Source: Bacteroidota bacterium (GTDB taxonomy: Bacteria > Bacteroidota > Ignavibacteria > Palsa-1295). Taken from it: a stretch of 64,000 nucleotides of DNA. Under the pieces are notes generated by a model. That model worked only from the letters and a program-made list of their open reading frames with translations, had not been told where the DNA came from and searched no databases. Position 1 is the stretch's first letter, and every line of letters starts with the position of its first letter. The position numbers and the translations under genes are program-made. The DNA lies in assembly GCA_021324735.1 (NCBI GenBank), contig JAJPIO010000007.1, forward strand, positions 243,364 through 307,363, written 5' to 3'. Below, piece after piece: positions 26,212 through 35,798 of this stretch.

Positions 26212-28104
26212 ATGTATAGATCTTCTCTCTGGTTTGCCAGAACGCTCGGCGTTCTGGCAACCGGTTTTATCGCGCTCTTTTTTAATATCGGCACCGCGTC
26301 CGCACAGCGGATGGTCTACCATGTTAACCTCGATCACATCAGCGATCATTACGTCGATGTTACGCTCGAACCGCTCGATCTTCGTCCGGATACGATGACG
26401 TTTCAGATGCCTGCCTGGTATCCGGGCAGTTACAGCGAGGTTCACTACGGCAGGTTCATTCACGGCTTCGAAGCGCTCGACTCCAGCGGCCATGAATTAA
26501 GCGTTAAGCATACCCGGCCCGACCGATGGAAGATCACTAACTCCAGCGGCAAAAATTGCACAGTCGCACAGATCAAGTACCGCGTGGAGGATTCTCACAC
26601 GGATGGCTCCGCACCAGCTGCCGGTCTCGCACGCATCGACGATGGGGGCGTCTTCGCGTATACCGGCTCCATCTTTGGATATCTCGATGACGACCAGGGC
26701 ATTCCGGCGACGATCATCTTCGATCAACCGAAAGGCTGGAAGATCGCAACGAACCTCGAGTCTGTCACCGTTGGCGAAACCGAAGGTGATGCGAGGCTTA
26801 AGCAGAACGTCTTTAACATGACCGATTACGGTGAGCTTACCGAATCGCCGCTTGTCATTCAGCCCGACATTAAAATGGCCGAGTTCACACTCGATGGCGT
26901 TCCGTATACCATCGTAACGAGCGGCGTCATTAATTTTCCGATCGATTCCTTCGAAGCCGCCGCAAGCCATACTATTCGTGCTGTCACCTCCTTCTTTCCG
27001 AAGGCACCGTACGAGAGTTATATGTTCGTAGTCGATGCCGGGAGCCAGCATCCGCTTGCTGTTGCAAATGAAGCCGCAAGTATTTACGAATTACCCTCCA
27101 TCACCGATTGGACCGCGCAAGGACCTGAGATCGAACGCCTTATCGCAACGACGCTTTTCAAAACATGGAACGGCAAATACTTTCACTTGCCGCAGTTAGG
27201 ACCGATCGACTTTACAACCCCGGTGCTCGCGCAGTCGCTGTGGTTTACCGAGGGCGTCTCTGAATATTACGGCGAACTGTTGCGCGTTCGGTACGGACTC
27301 GCTTCGCCTTCAGAGTTTTTTAATGCTATCGACCGATGGGAGACCGAGGAAGAAGAAGCATCACACGTTTCGCTCGAAGCGCTTTCGGCACAAATGCGGC
27401 ACTACGATGAAGCGCGGCTGGAAGCCATGCGGGCGCGTGGTGCACTCGCTGCCATGATGATGGACATCGAGATTCGGCAGAAATCCCACAATAAGCATTC
27501 GCTCGATAATGTGCTCGCACGCATGGACCGCGACGCAGTGAGCGGCAGGACCTACGACGATAAACAGCTAATGAACACCGTCGCAAAATATTCCGCGACC
27601 GACCTTAACGATTTTACAACTCACTACATCGCGAGCGCGGATACGCTGCCAATCGAAGAATTTGTGGAGCGTATTGGTGCGGGGCGTGTACCGACGAGTA
27701 TGCAAGGCGGCCAGATGGGACTTAACGTCGCGCTGAATACCGCAGGCCTTGCGATCATCACCGCGCCGCCGGCGGAAGCATTGGAAGCGGATGCTACGCT
27801 ACAAAAGGGCGATACGATCGAAGCGATCGACGAGAAAAAAGTGAGTAAGGATATTGTAAAGACCGCCGAGAAGGATATAACGGAAGGCAAAACGGTAAAG
27901 CTAACGGTCCTGCGTGGTGCAAAATCGATGGCCGTGAACCTGCACGCGAAGAAAGCAAAGTCCACAGTACGTTCAAGTTATGCGAGCATGACCACCGCAT
28001 CGCTCGAAGAGATCGCCATGCGCAAAGCAATGATCGGAACACGCAGGTTAAAGCGCGCGAAGGTGAAGCATACGAATTATGCCGCGCATGAGAAAGTAAG
28101 ATAA
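26212..28104 (+). CDS. M61-like protein lacking the zinc-binding motif (pseudopeptidase)
   Basis: A 630-residue secreted paralogue of the preceding M61 peptidase. ATG 26212 (MYRSSLWFARTLGVLATGFIALF) is preferred over TTG 26179. The N-domain is alignable (FQMPAWYPGSYSEVHYG), and so is the flank of the active site (LGPIDFTTPVLAQSLWFTEGVSEYYG). Where the first paralogue has HEFFH, this one reads TTLFK (residues 313-317), so both histidines and the catalytic Glu are gone although the third-ligand Glu remains. A PDZ-like region follows (LQKGDTIEAIDEKKV). Probably inactive as a protease; it may bind peptides or regulate its neighbour. Confidence 0.85.
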   Translation: MYRSSLWFARTLGVLATGFIALFFNIGTASAQRMVYHVNLDHISDHYVDVTLEPLDLRPDTMTFQMPAWYPGSYSEVHYGRFIHGFEALDSSGHELSVKHTRPDRWKITNSSGKNCTVAQIKYRVEDSHTDGSAPAAGLARIDDGGVFAYTGSIFGYLDDDQGIPATIIFDQPKGWKIATNLESVTVGETEGDARLKQNVFNMTDYGELTESPLVIQPDIKMAEFTLDGVPYTIVTSGVINFPIDSFEAAASHTIRAVTSFFPKAPYESYMFVVDAGSQHPLAVANEAASIYELPSITDWTAQGPEIERLIATTLFKTWNGKYFHLPQLGPIDFTTPVLAQSLWFTEGVSEYYGELLRVRYGLASPSEFFNAIDRWETEEEEASHVSLEALSAQMRHYDEARLEAMRARGALAAMMMDIEIRQKSHNKHSLDNVLARMDRDAVSGRTYDDKQLMNTVAKYSATDLNDFTTHYIASADTLPIEEFVERIGAGRVPTSMQGGQMGLNVALNTAGLAIITAPPAEALEADATLQKGDTIEAIDEKKVSKDIVKTAEKDITEGKTVKLTVLRGAKSMAVNLHAKKAKSTVRSSYASMTTASLEEIAMRKAMIGTRRLKRAKVKHTNYAAHEKVR

Positions 28105-28105
28105 A

Positions 28106-28127
28106 AGGCCCCGCCGAAGCGAGGCCT
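28106..28127. terminator. hairpin between convergent genes
   Basis: AGGCCCCGC pairs with GCGAGGCCT around CGAA with one C-A mismatch. A T run (CCTTTTATC) follows when read leftward, so it best serves the leftward T9SS gene, with possible action on the M61-like gene. Confidence 0.7.
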
Positions 28128-28158
28128 ATTATAAAACTAGTTTCGATCCAGTGAGAGT

Positions 28159-29103
28159 TTATTTTTTCCGTATCATCACTGTCTTCACGTCGCCATTGTG
28201 ATAGGAAAGACGTGCGAAGTATACACCCGAAGCTAGTTTGCTGCCGTCAATGTCGAACGAATGCTCTCCGGGGCTCAGTACTTGCCCGATTCCGTTCGTA
28301 GTCACTTCGTGACCTAAGACATCGAAAAGTTGGAATACGACGAGGCCATAATCTGCCAGCGTGAACTTCACTTCGGTTGCATTCGTAAATGGATTTTCGG
28401 TGATATGAATGTCTGATAAGTATTCGTCTACGTGGTTTTGAGAACTTGTGTATACGGCTTCCTCCGGGCCGCGAAGGATGCCAAGACCTAGTGAATCGAG
28501 CGATGGGATCACGGTATCCCGCGGAGTGTACTCACTATCCCACTGTAATGCCCCGTTTCGATCATTTAAGAATCGGGTCGAATCACACTTGTCATGGGCT
28601 AAAATATAATTCTCAATTGCAATGGCGGCATTGCCCCACATCGTATCGCCGTGCTCTTTAAAGTGGGCGCATGTAAAGATGATGGATTGAACGTCGCGGC
28701 AATACCACACCGAATCCGTTCTAAGATATAGAACAGATTTTAGCCATTCGCGGTACTCATCAAACCGATTGAGGTCATTGCTGCGGCTGTCATTAGCTCC
28801 ATCGGTCCAAGTAAAATAGCCTACAGATGCTGGTATATAATAACAATGCATCAGATAAGAGCGAACGGTATCATATGCCGCTTGATATGCACCGTCATTA
28901 CTATAACCTTCCGCAAGATTTAAGAGACTCTCACATTCAGTAACATTAAACGTATCGACAGATTGAGGTGCGGCCCCCTTGGTTTCTATAATGGGAGACA
29001 CAGCGTGACATAGAATACTGGCCGGATTCTGGGCGCTTACCGTCGAAAAATTTATTAGCACGAGAAGACTTATAACAAAGCAACTTCTACCGAGCGTATT
29101 CAT
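28159..29103 (-). CDS. secreted protein with T9SS sorting domain
   Basis: A 314-residue protein: signal peptide (CFVISLLVLINFSTVSAQ), a middle region (about 30-215) with several Cys, Tyr and Trp residues that I do not recognise, and a C-terminal T9SS type A sorting domain (ITENPFTNATEVKFTL, FQLFDVLGHEV, LASGVYFARLSYHNG). The middle looks helical (SLLNLAEGYSNDGAYQAAYDTVRSYL), like a TPR-type or record-keeping domain, but that is a guess. Surface or secreted location is likely. Confidence 0.75.
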   Translation of the reverse strand: MNTLGRSCFVISLLVLINFSTVSAQNPASILCHAVSPIIETKGAAPQSVDTFNVTECESLLNLAEGYSNDGAYQAAYDTVRSYLMHCYYIPASVGYFTWTDGANDSRSNDLNRFDEYREWLKSVLYLRTDSVWYCRDVQSIIFTCAHFKEHGDTMWGNAAIAIENYILAHDKCDSTRFLNDRNGALQWDSEYTPRDTVIPSLDSLGLGILRGPEEAVYTSSQNHVDEYLSDIHITENPFTNATEVKFTLADYGLVVFQLFDVLGHEVTTNGIGQVLSPGEHSFDIDGSKLASGVYFARLSYHNGDVKTVMIRKK

Positions 29104-29368
29104 AGCAACTTAATACAAGCAATAACATTGGCCTAATTCCCAACCCTGTCATAGATTGACCCAGATAATAAGGTCCAAAAGCTACCCTGCGGAACGAGCC
29201 CGCGGTACGCATAGTCCACTTATTAGATTCTTGAAGTTTGCGGAACCCTGGGAACTTCGGTTCATGAAAACAAAACTCAATTCTCTTTGCTTTGGGAAAT
29301 AAAATAATTGACCTACTGTTTCTTCCATTCGAAAGAGTGAAAGATTTTGAGTCCGTGTGACTATCGCC

Positions 29369-29391
29369 GGGAGGCGGTGTTTATCTCCCGT
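29369..29391. other. intergenic region 29104-29418 with a 5' leader hairpin
   Basis: The 315-bp divergent gap holds the promoters of two secreted-protein genes. CGGGAG and CTCCCG (29369-29391) form a perfect 6-bp stem 27 bases before the ATG of the repeat lipoprotein, close to its ribosome-binding region. GAAGTT/AACTTC at 29233-29258 is a second short pair. I see no coding sequence here. Confidence 0.35.
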
Positions 29392-29418
29392 AACTAACCA
29401 ATTTTGTCCATTACACGA

Positions 29419-30651
29419 ATGAAGACCGTTCGAATTACCAGCCTGATCGCTGTTGCGGGGCTGTTCCTCCTTTCCTTTGTTACTTCATGCCGTCATAACC
29501 CGACGGGTCCGACCAATACCGATTCCACATCGCATGAGTGCTGCAATGGCGTGATCGGCATGCACGTCCAGGATACCAATGGCCATGCGATCTCCGGCGC
29601 ATCGTTTGGCGTCACCGGGCCGAATAATACGAGCCGCAGTGAGACGACCAACGGCGATGGCAATGCTCACGTAACGGGACTATGCCCCGGCATCTACCAT
29701 ATCCGCATTGCGAAGGACGGCTATAACGTCGAAGAATTTAGCGATACGCTCACATGCAACGATACCGTAAACCAGACCCGAGTCCTGCATTCGAGCACGA
29801 CCACGAACCACGATTGCTGCAATGGCAGCATTAACCTGATCGTCCGGGATTCCGCGACCGGAGCGTTACTGACCGGCGGTACTGCAACGCTGTATCATGG
29901 TAGTCAGTCGCTCGGGTCGAAGACGATCGGTTCGCAAGCGATCTGGACCGGCCTTTGCCCTGGCGAATATTGGATATCGCTAAGCAAGGATGGTTATCAT
30001 CAGAAGAGCATTTACTTGGTCCACGGCGATACGTTGGGCTGCAACGATCAGCGTGAAGTGCATGCCTATCTTTCCGCTGTAACGAGTGTTCCACGCGATA
30101 CCTGTACGAATGGTCGAGCCTACCTTTCCGTACACGATTCGCTTAGTGGTGCTGCCATTTCCGGTGCAACGATCAACGTCTATCATTCCGGCGGCAGCCT
30201 CGATACGACAGAGTACAGCACGAGCCAAAGTGTCCGTATTCCGGCTCATGGCGGACTTACACCTGGCTCGTATCGCGTCACGATCAATAAGGACGGTTAT
30301 CATGAGGCGGTCGTGGAGTTTACGATCTCATGCAATGAGGAGCACTCCTTTAGCGTGGCGCTAATGCCAACAACGAATGCCAATTGCTGCAATGCGATCT
30401 TCGGCATTCACGTCGAGGATTCGATCCACAGCACAGCGATCCAGGGTGCCAGCGTGACCATTTACGGTAATAACCAAACGATCGCCAGCGGCACTACCAC
30501 CGATGGCGGCAATTTTACCGCCGATGGAATTTGCGGCCACACCACCTACACAATTCGTGTATCGAAAGATGGCTATAATCTTAAGTATGAGACCGTACAA
30601 GTCGGTGACTGCACGACCTATAATGAAACAATCAGCCTGGGAGCAAAGTAG
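29419..30651 (+). CDS. lipoprotein made of four carboxypeptidase-regulatory-like repeats
   Basis: The ATG at 29419 (MKTVRITSLIAVAGLFLLSFVTSCRHN) gives a lipoprotein signal; the track start is an upstream TTG. The mature chain is four repeats of about 90 residues. Each opens with CCNG-like or CTNG (ECCNGVIGMHV, DCCNGSINLIV, TCTNGRAYLSV, NCCNAIFGIHV) and ends with a GxYxIxxSKDGY element plus a final Cys before the next unit (LTCND, LGCND, ISCNE, VGDCT). These resemble CarboxypepD_reg/SpaA-type sandwiches. The regular cysteines suggest one disulfide set per repeat. An outer-membrane or surface stalk is the likely role. Confidence 0.75.
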   Translation: MKTVRITSLIAVAGLFLLSFVTSCRHNPTGPTNTDSTSHECCNGVIGMHVQDTNGHAISGASFGVTGPNNTSRSETTNGDGNAHVTGLCPGIYHIRIAKDGYNVEEFSDTLTCNDTVNQTRVLHSSTTTNHDCCNGSINLIVRDSATGALLTGGTATLYHGSQSLGSKTIGSQAIWTGLCPGEYWISLSKDGYHQKSIYLVHGDTLGCNDQREVHAYLSAVTSVPRDTCTNGRAYLSVHDSLSGAAISGATINVYHSGGSLDTTEYSTSQSVRIPAHGGLTPGSYRVTINKDGYHEAVVEFTISCNEEHSFSVALMPTTNANCCNAIFGIHVEDSIHSTAIQGASVTIYGNNQTIASGTTTDGGNFTADGICGHTTYTIRVSKDGYNLKYETVQVGDCTTYNETISLGAK

Positions 30652-30674
30652 AGTCTTTCGGTTTAGTTAGAACG

Positions 30675-30713
30675 AAGGGCTTAGGGTTTTGGCAAAACCC
30701 TAAGCCCTTTTCC
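30675..30713 (+). terminator. strong rho-independent terminator
   Basis: AAGGGCTTAGGGTTTT pairs perfectly with AAAACCCTAAGCCCTT around a 3-base loop (16-bp stem), followed by TTTCCG. It separates the repeat lipoprotein from the bio operon, so bioB has its own promoter or none is visible between them. Confidence 0.9.
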
Positions 30714-30728
30714 GTTTGTTAGGGGTTC

Positions 30729-31679
30729 GTGACCAAAGAATACGTACGCGAATTATACCAGACGCCGCTTTTGAAGCTGATAGCTCAAGCGTCGAGAGTC
30801 CACGAAGCGAATCATAACTACGACGACGTCCAGCGTTGCACGCTGCTATCGGTAAAAACCGGCGGCTGCCCCGAGGATTGCGCCTATTGCCCGCAGGCAG
30901 CGCGGTATCACACCGATATCGAAGTGCAGCGCCTGATGAAAGCCGATGAAGTGCTTCAGGCTGCACGGAATGCGAAAGCCAACGGGGCTACACGGTTCTG
31001 TATGGGAGCCGCCTGGCGAGAGGTCCGCGATAATAGCGACTTCGAAGAAGTGCTCCGGATGGTCAAAGGCGTTACCGATATGGGCATGGAAGCATGCGCC
31101 ACGCTCGGGATGCTAACGGAATCGCAAGCGAAGCGATTGAAAGAAGCCGGACTTCATTCCTACAATCACAATATCGATACGTCCCGGGAGTTCTATTCGG
31201 AAATTATTCATACCCGGGATTTTGACGATCGATTGAATACGATCGGTAATGTCCGCAAAGCTGGTATCAATGTCTGCTGCGGTGGTATCGTCGGAATGGG
31301 CGAAACGGATGAGGACCGTATCAATTTTCTCTACACCTTAGCATCGCTCGATCCGCAACCGGAAAGCGTACCTATCAACGCGCTGGTCGCAGTGCCGGGT
31401 ACACCGCTCGAAGATCAGGAATCGATCGACCCACTCGTCTTCGTTCGAACGATCGCCTGCGCGAGAATTCTGATGCCGCTTTCGAGGGTTCGACTGAGCG
31501 CCGGAAGATTAAGCCTGACCGATGAAGCGCAAACACTGGCCTTCCTCGCCGGCGCCAATTCGATCTTCCTTGGCGATAAGTTGCTCACTACTCCGAATCC
31601 GGAGCCGGATTCCGATTATCGTCTTTTCCAGAAGCTGGGATTAAATGTTCCGGCTCGGACGGAAACTGCCGGTGCCTGA
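30729..31679 (+). CDS. bioB: biotin synthase
   Basis: A radical-SAM enzyme that inserts sulfur into dethiobiotin to make biotin, the last step of the pathway. The 4Fe-4S radical-SAM motif is at residues 47-54 (CPEDCAYC). Other family landmarks are [12 protein letters not shown], the [12 protein letters not shown] segment and [11 protein letters not shown]. The length of 316 residues is normal. It starts at GTG, 15 bases after the upstream terminator, and heads the bioBFDA operon; its 3' end overlaps bioF. Confidence 0.96.
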   Translation: MTKEYVRELYQTPLLKLIAQASRVHEANHNYDDVQRCTLLSVKTGGCPEDCAYCPQAARYHTDIEVQRLMKADEVLQAARNAKANGATRFCMGAAWREVRDNSDFEEVLRMVKGVTDMGMEACATLGMLTESQAKRLKEAGLHSYNHNIDTSREFYSEIIHTRDFDDRLNTIGNVRKAGINVCCGGIVGMGETDEDRINFLYTLASLDPQPESVPINALVAVPGTPLEDQESIDPLVFVRTIACARILMPLSRVRLSAGRLSLTDEAQTLAFLAGANSIFLGDKLLTTPNPEPDSDYRLFQKLGLNVPARTETAGA

Positions 31680-32835
31680 GGATCTCCTCCGGCGGCTTCG
31701 TCGAGAACTGAGCGATCTGGAAGCGAAAGACCGCCTGCGGTCACTGCGACGATATGACAGCAGCAAGGTCGATTTTGGCTCGAACGACTATCTCGGCTTT
31801 GCGCTGAACGAAAAGCTCCGTGAAAAGGCGGTTGCGGCAGCAAAACAGGTAGCGCTATCGTCCTCCAGTTCGCGGCTTTTGCCGGGGCATCATAGAGAGC
31901 ACCTTGAAGCGGAGCAATGCTTCGCTGAGTTTGTCGGCGGTGAATCGGCGCTCTTTTTCAATTCCGGTTGGGATGCAAACCATGCTTTGCTCACCACTCT
32001 TCCCACGCGGCACGACATCATCATTTATGACGAACGATCGCATGCGAGCATTTATGACGGAGTTCACGCCTCGATAGCCCGATCGCTACGGTTCGATCAT
32101 AACTCTGCGGAAGATCTCGAAACGAAGATCGAACGAGTGCGAAGAAAAAATCCGAATGGACAGCTATTCGTCGTACTCGAAAGCGTTTACTCCATGGATG
32201 GCGACGTGGCAGAGCTTCGCAGTATTGCTGACATCGCACAAAAGCATTCAGCAATACTTATCGTCGATGAAGCTCACGCTACCGGCGTGCTCGGCCCAAA
32301 AGGCAAAGGCTTAACATCGACGCTAGTGCAGAGGGATGATCTCGTGATCAGCATGCACACGTGCGGCAAAGCATTTGGAGCCTCCGGTGCGTTTGTCGTT
32401 GCAAATAGAACGATCACCGAATACTTAATAAATAAGGCAAGAGGCTTTATTTATACTACCGCTTTACCGCCTATTATTCCGATTCAAATTATCGCTTCGA
32501 TCGAATTGCTTAAAGAGCATGGCGAATTGATGACGAAGCGGTTACAAGAGCGATCCACATTCGTGCGAGAATCTTTGCAGAATATGCTACGGGAGTGGCA
32601 GGTACCGGACGGCGTTACACCGATCATTCCTGTCATTATCGGAAGTGATGCGAATGCGCTTCGAGCTGCAACATCCTTAAACGAACGTGGATTTATCGTG
32701 CCGGCCGTACGCCCGCCGACCGTGCCGGAAGGTTCTGCGCGACTTCGGATGAATGTGAGCTTGCGCCACACCGAAGAAGAACTCGAGAACGTCGTGAATG
32801 CAATCGTAGAAACAGAATCAGAGCTTATCTCGTGA
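31645..32835 (+). CDS. bioF: 8-amino-7-oxononanoate synthase
   Basis: A PLP enzyme that joins pimeloyl thioester and alanine to give 8-amino-7-oxononanoate. The alpha-oxoamine synthase pattern is clear: [38 protein letters not shown], and the PLP lysine in [14 protein letters not shown]. The ATG start overlaps bioB by 35 bp; a GTG at 31672 would reduce this to 8 bp. It ends in the GTGA overlap with bioD. Confidence 0.93.
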   Translation: MFRLGRKLPVPEDLLRRLRRELSDLEAKDRLRSLRRYDSSKVDFGSNDYLGFALNEKLREKAVAAAKQVALSSSSSRLLPGHHREHLEAEQCFAEFVGGESALFFNSGWDANHALLTTLPTRHDIIIYDERSHASIYDGVHASIARSLRFDHNSAEDLETKIERVRRKNPNGQLFVVLESVYSMDGDVAELRSIADIAQKHSAILIVDEAHATGVLGPKGKGLTSTLVQRDDLVISMHTCGKAFGASGAFVVANRTITEYLINKARGFIYTTALPPIIPIQIIASIELLKEHGELMTKRLQERSTFVRESLQNMLREWQVPDGVTPIIPVIIGSDANALRAATSLNERGFIVPAVRPPTVPEGSARLRMNVSLRHTEEELENVVNAIVETESELIS

Positions 32836-33470
32836 AGAGTTTAATCGTTACTGGAACGGATACCGGCGTGGGAAAGACCGTACTTTCCTCGCTACTCATG
32901 GCTGCACTGCCGCAATATCGGTATTGGAAACCGATCCAATCCGGCATCGAGGAAGGTTCGGACAGTGCCACCGTTCAACAATTATCGGAATGCTCGGTCA
33001 ATCGCATTGAGCCGGAGACGTACATCTTTACCAAGCCGCTGTCGCCACACTTAGCATCAGCGATCGACGGCGTGAAGATCGACACCTCCAAGCTTATTCC
33101 ACCGTATGAAGAATCATTAGTGATCGAAGGAGCAGGCGGCCTTATGGTGCCGCTTACTGACGATGTGCTTTACATCGATATTTTCCAGAAATGGAATATA
33201 CCGGTCTTGCTGGCGTGCCGTTCAACACTCGGTACGATCAATCACAGCTTGCTCTCGATCGAAGCAATGCGCCGGCGTAATATTCCGATCTTCGGATGCG
33301 TGCTCATCGGCGATGTCAATCCGGAAAACAAAAAAGCGATCGAGCATTACGGTGGCGTGCCGGTTGTCGGAGAAATTCCGCTCCTTATGAAGATCCATGC
33401 TGGAATGCTTCGAATGGTCTACGGCGATCATTTCCAGCTATTCGATTCCATGCTTCGCTTGTCAGCATAA
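32832..33470 (+). CDS. bioD: dethiobiotin synthetase
   Basis: It closes the ureido ring of dethiobiotin from diaminopelargonate, CO2 and ATP. The P-loop is GTDTGVGKT (residues 8-16). KPIQSG and the EGAGGLMVPL motif are also present. The start is GTG, overlapping the bioF stop by 4 bp. The stop is 2 bp from bioA. The length of 212 aa is normal. Confidence 0.95.
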   Translation: MKSLIVTGTDTGVGKTVLSSLLMAALPQYRYWKPIQSGIEEGSDSATVQQLSECSVNRIEPETYIFTKPLSPHLASAIDGVKIDTSKLIPPYEESLVIEGAGGLMVPLTDDVLYIDIFQKWNIPVLLACRSTLGTINHSLLSIEAMRRRNIPIFGCVLIGDVNPENKKAIEHYGGVPVVGEIPLLMKIHAGMLRMVYGDHFQLFDSMLRLSA

Positions 33471-33472
33471 AT

Positions 33473-34762
33473 ATGAGTGATTGGTTAACCTGGGACGAAC
33501 AATTCGTTTGGCATCCCTACACACAAATGCAGTTGGTGCCGCGAGCCATTGGCGTCGAGCGTGCGAAGGGTTCATATCTCTATCTCTCCGGTGGAAGAAA
33601 AATTCTCGATGCTATTAGCTCCTGGTGGGTAACGTTGCACGGACACGCTCACCCAACGATTGCGAAAGCGATCGGCGAGCAGGCAGCATTACTCGAACAA
33701 GTGATCTTTGCCGGATTCACCCACGAGCCTGGAGCAACGCTCGCGAAGAAACTGGTCGACATAACGCCAGAAGGTCTCGATAAAGTATTCTTCAGCGATA
33801 ACGGATCAACCGCCGTTGAGGTCGCGCTAAAAATGTGCGTTCAGTACTGGAAACATCAGGGCGAGGAGCGTACTACATTCTTAGCTCTGGAGCACGCCTA
33901 TCATGGCGATACCTTCGGCGCAATGTCGGCGAGCGAACGCGGTTCGTTTACGGAGCCATTCGAACATTTTCTCTTTGGAGTTAAGCGGCTTCCTTTTCCC
34001 ACACCGCCAACGGAAAGCAACGCACCGCTTAGCTCGGCTGAAATTCGATTTTTAGATTCGCTTCGTGAGGCTGTTAAACAAAACAAGGTAGCCGCTTTTA
34101 TTTATGAGCCTCTCCTTCTTGGTGCTGGTGGCATGCTAACCTGGCGGCCACAAATCCTCGAAGAAGCACTGCAAATTGCAAAGGAGAATAATGTCCTCAC
34201 TATCGCCGACGAGGTGCTTACCGGTTTCGGCCGCACGGGTACGATGTTCGCATCCGAACAAGCTCAACGTAAGCCCGACGTGATGACGCTCTCGAAAGGA
34301 ATAACCGGCGGCTTTCTGCCATTGGGCGTTACGATGGCGTCGCAACGGATCTTCAACGCATTCTTAAGCGACGACCGCACTCGCACCTTCTTCCACGGAC
34401 ACAGCTATACCGGAAATCCGATCAGCGCAGCAGCATCGTTGGCCTCGTTGAAAGTATGGGAAGAAGAACCGGTGAAGGAGCGCATTGAAGCAATTGCCAA
34501 TGCGCATGCGAATATAGCTCCGCGACTTGCTGAACGGCTCGGCTGGAAATTTCGGCAGATCGGCACAGTGGCAATTCTGGAGCCGCAGAATAGTATTGGT
34601 TATCTCAGCGGAAAGTCGCTCGAGTGGGGACGCATGGCACTAGAGCAAGGCCTGCTGCTGCGCCCGCTGGGGGACACCGTGTATTTGTTACCACCCTACT
34701 CCACAACTCCCAAAGACCTTGAATTTGCCTATCAGGTAATTAGCGAAGTTATAAACTTATAG
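33473..34762 (+). CDS. bioA: adenosylmethionine--8-amino-7-oxononanoate aminotransferase
   Basis: A PLP aminotransferase that converts 8-amino-7-oxononanoate to 7,8-diaminopelargonate. The start is ATG 33473 (MSDWLTWDEQFVWHPYTQM); the track ORF starts inside bioD. Motifs: SSWWVTLHGHAHP, FSDNGSTAVEVALKM, ALEHAYHGDTFGAMS, DEVLTGFGRTG, and the PLP lysine in LSKGITGGFLPLG. It completes the cluster; bioC and bioH, which make the pimeloyl part, are not in the window. Confidence 0.95.
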   Translation: MSDWLTWDEQFVWHPYTQMQLVPRAIGVERAKGSYLYLSGGRKILDAISSWWVTLHGHAHPTIAKAIGEQAALLEQVIFAGFTHEPGATLAKKLVDITPEGLDKVFFSDNGSTAVEVALKMCVQYWKHQGEERTTFLALEHAYHGDTFGAMSASERGSFTEPFEHFLFGVKRLPFPTPPTESNAPLSSAEIRFLDSLREAVKQNKVAAFIYEPLLLGAGGMLTWRPQILEEALQIAKENNVLTIADEVLTGFGRTGTMFASEQAQRKPDVMTLSKGITGGFLPLGVTMASQRIFNAFLSDDRTRTFFHGHSYTGNPISAAASLASLKVWEEEPVKERIEAIANAHANIAPRLAERLGWKFRQIGTVAILEPQNSIGYLSGKSLEWGRMALEQGLLLRPLGDTVYLLPPYSTTPKDLEFAYQVISEVINL

Positions 34763-34810
34763 CACCATGCGTCCCATAGGAGCCATACGTCCATGGGGAC
34801 AGCCCAAGGC

Positions 34811-35632
34811 TTATTCTTGCTGCTTTACCCTTTCCCAAATCGCATCCAATTCCTCGAGTGTATACTCCGAGAACGGCCTGCCCGAAGCCTCCACTTCCGC
34901 CTCTATTTTTCGGAAGCGGTGGGTAAACTTATGGGTCGCATGACGCAGCGCGCCCTCGGGATCGATGCCTTCATGGCGAGCCAGGTTGACCAGCGAAAAG
35001 AGCAGGTCGCCGAACTCCTCCTCCTTGCGATGCTCCGTCTTTCCTAGCTCCTCCTCGAACTCCAACACCTCTTCCCGTACTTTTTCCCATACACTTTCGG
35101 AATCCGGCCAATCGAAGCCGACTTTGGCGGCTCGCTCCTGGGTTCTGGCCGCCCGTTGTAGCGCCGGAAGGGATGCCGGAACCCCGTCCAACACGCTATT
35201 TCTGCCCTTTTCGAGCCGTTTTAGCTGTTCCCAGTTGCGTGTAACATGCTCGGCACCCTCTACTTTGACGTTCCCAAAGACGTGCGGATGACGGTAAATC
35301 AGCTTCTCACATTCGGTGCGAACCACCTCTTCCAGCGTAAAATGACCCTCTTCACGGGCCAGGTCCGAATGGAATAGGATGTGTAAGAGTAGGTCTCCGA
35401 GTTCTTTTTTTAGTTCAGTGTAGTCTCCTGTATCTATTGCCTGGTCGATGGCTTCTACGGTCTCGTAGGCTTCTTCGATGAGCATGGGACGGAGCGAACC
35501 GTGGGTCTGCTCGCGGTCCCAGGGGCATTCGGCGCGTAGGCGCCGGACGATCTGAATGAACTCCAGCAAGGACTGAAGCGCCCCCTCGTCCTCCGTTGGC
35601 AACCGGTACTTTGATACGTCTTCGGACATCAT
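34811..35632 (-). CDS. mazG: nucleoside triphosphate pyrophosphohydrolase MazG
   Basis: It hydrolyses (d)NTPs to monophosphate and pyrophosphate, a house-cleaning or stress role. Both MazG domains are present. The first has ECPWDREQTH, IEEAYETVEAI and ELGDLLLHILFHSDLA. The second has AAKVGFDWP, EVLEFEEEL and EFGDLLFSLVNLAR. The ORF track starts at TTG 35644; I prefer the ATG at 35632 (or 35629). It is convergent with bioA. Confidence 0.93.
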   Translation of the reverse strand: MMSEDVSKYRLPTEDEGALQSLLEFIQIVRRLRAECPWDREQTHGSLRPMLIEEAYETVEAIDQAIDTGDYTELKKELGDLLLHILFHSDLAREEGHFTLEEVVRTECEKLIYRHPHVFGNVKVEGAEHVTRNWEQLKRLEKGRNSVLDGVPASLPALQRAARTQERAAKVGFDWPDSESVWEKVREEVLEFEEELGKTEHRKEEEFGDLLFSLVNLARHEGIDPEGALRHATHKFTHRFRKIEAEVEASGRPFSEYTLEELDAIWERVKQQE

Positions 35633-35798
35633 TATGGCGGCCAACAGATAGACGGATGAAGGAGTGTCAGAGAGGACCTACTAAAAAGAACAGACAAAGT
35701 TTAAACAACCGGGGTTACTCCCCCCACCTGTGTCGAACGTTCTCCATTAACGCCCGATGCAGGTATTCAACAACGAATCGAGAAGGTAATAATACATA

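Noticed and set aside
33296-33472. N-terminal extension of bioA in the ORF track
   Set aside because: The 59-residue extension lies inside bioD in another frame; the ATG at 33473 fits the family N-terminus.
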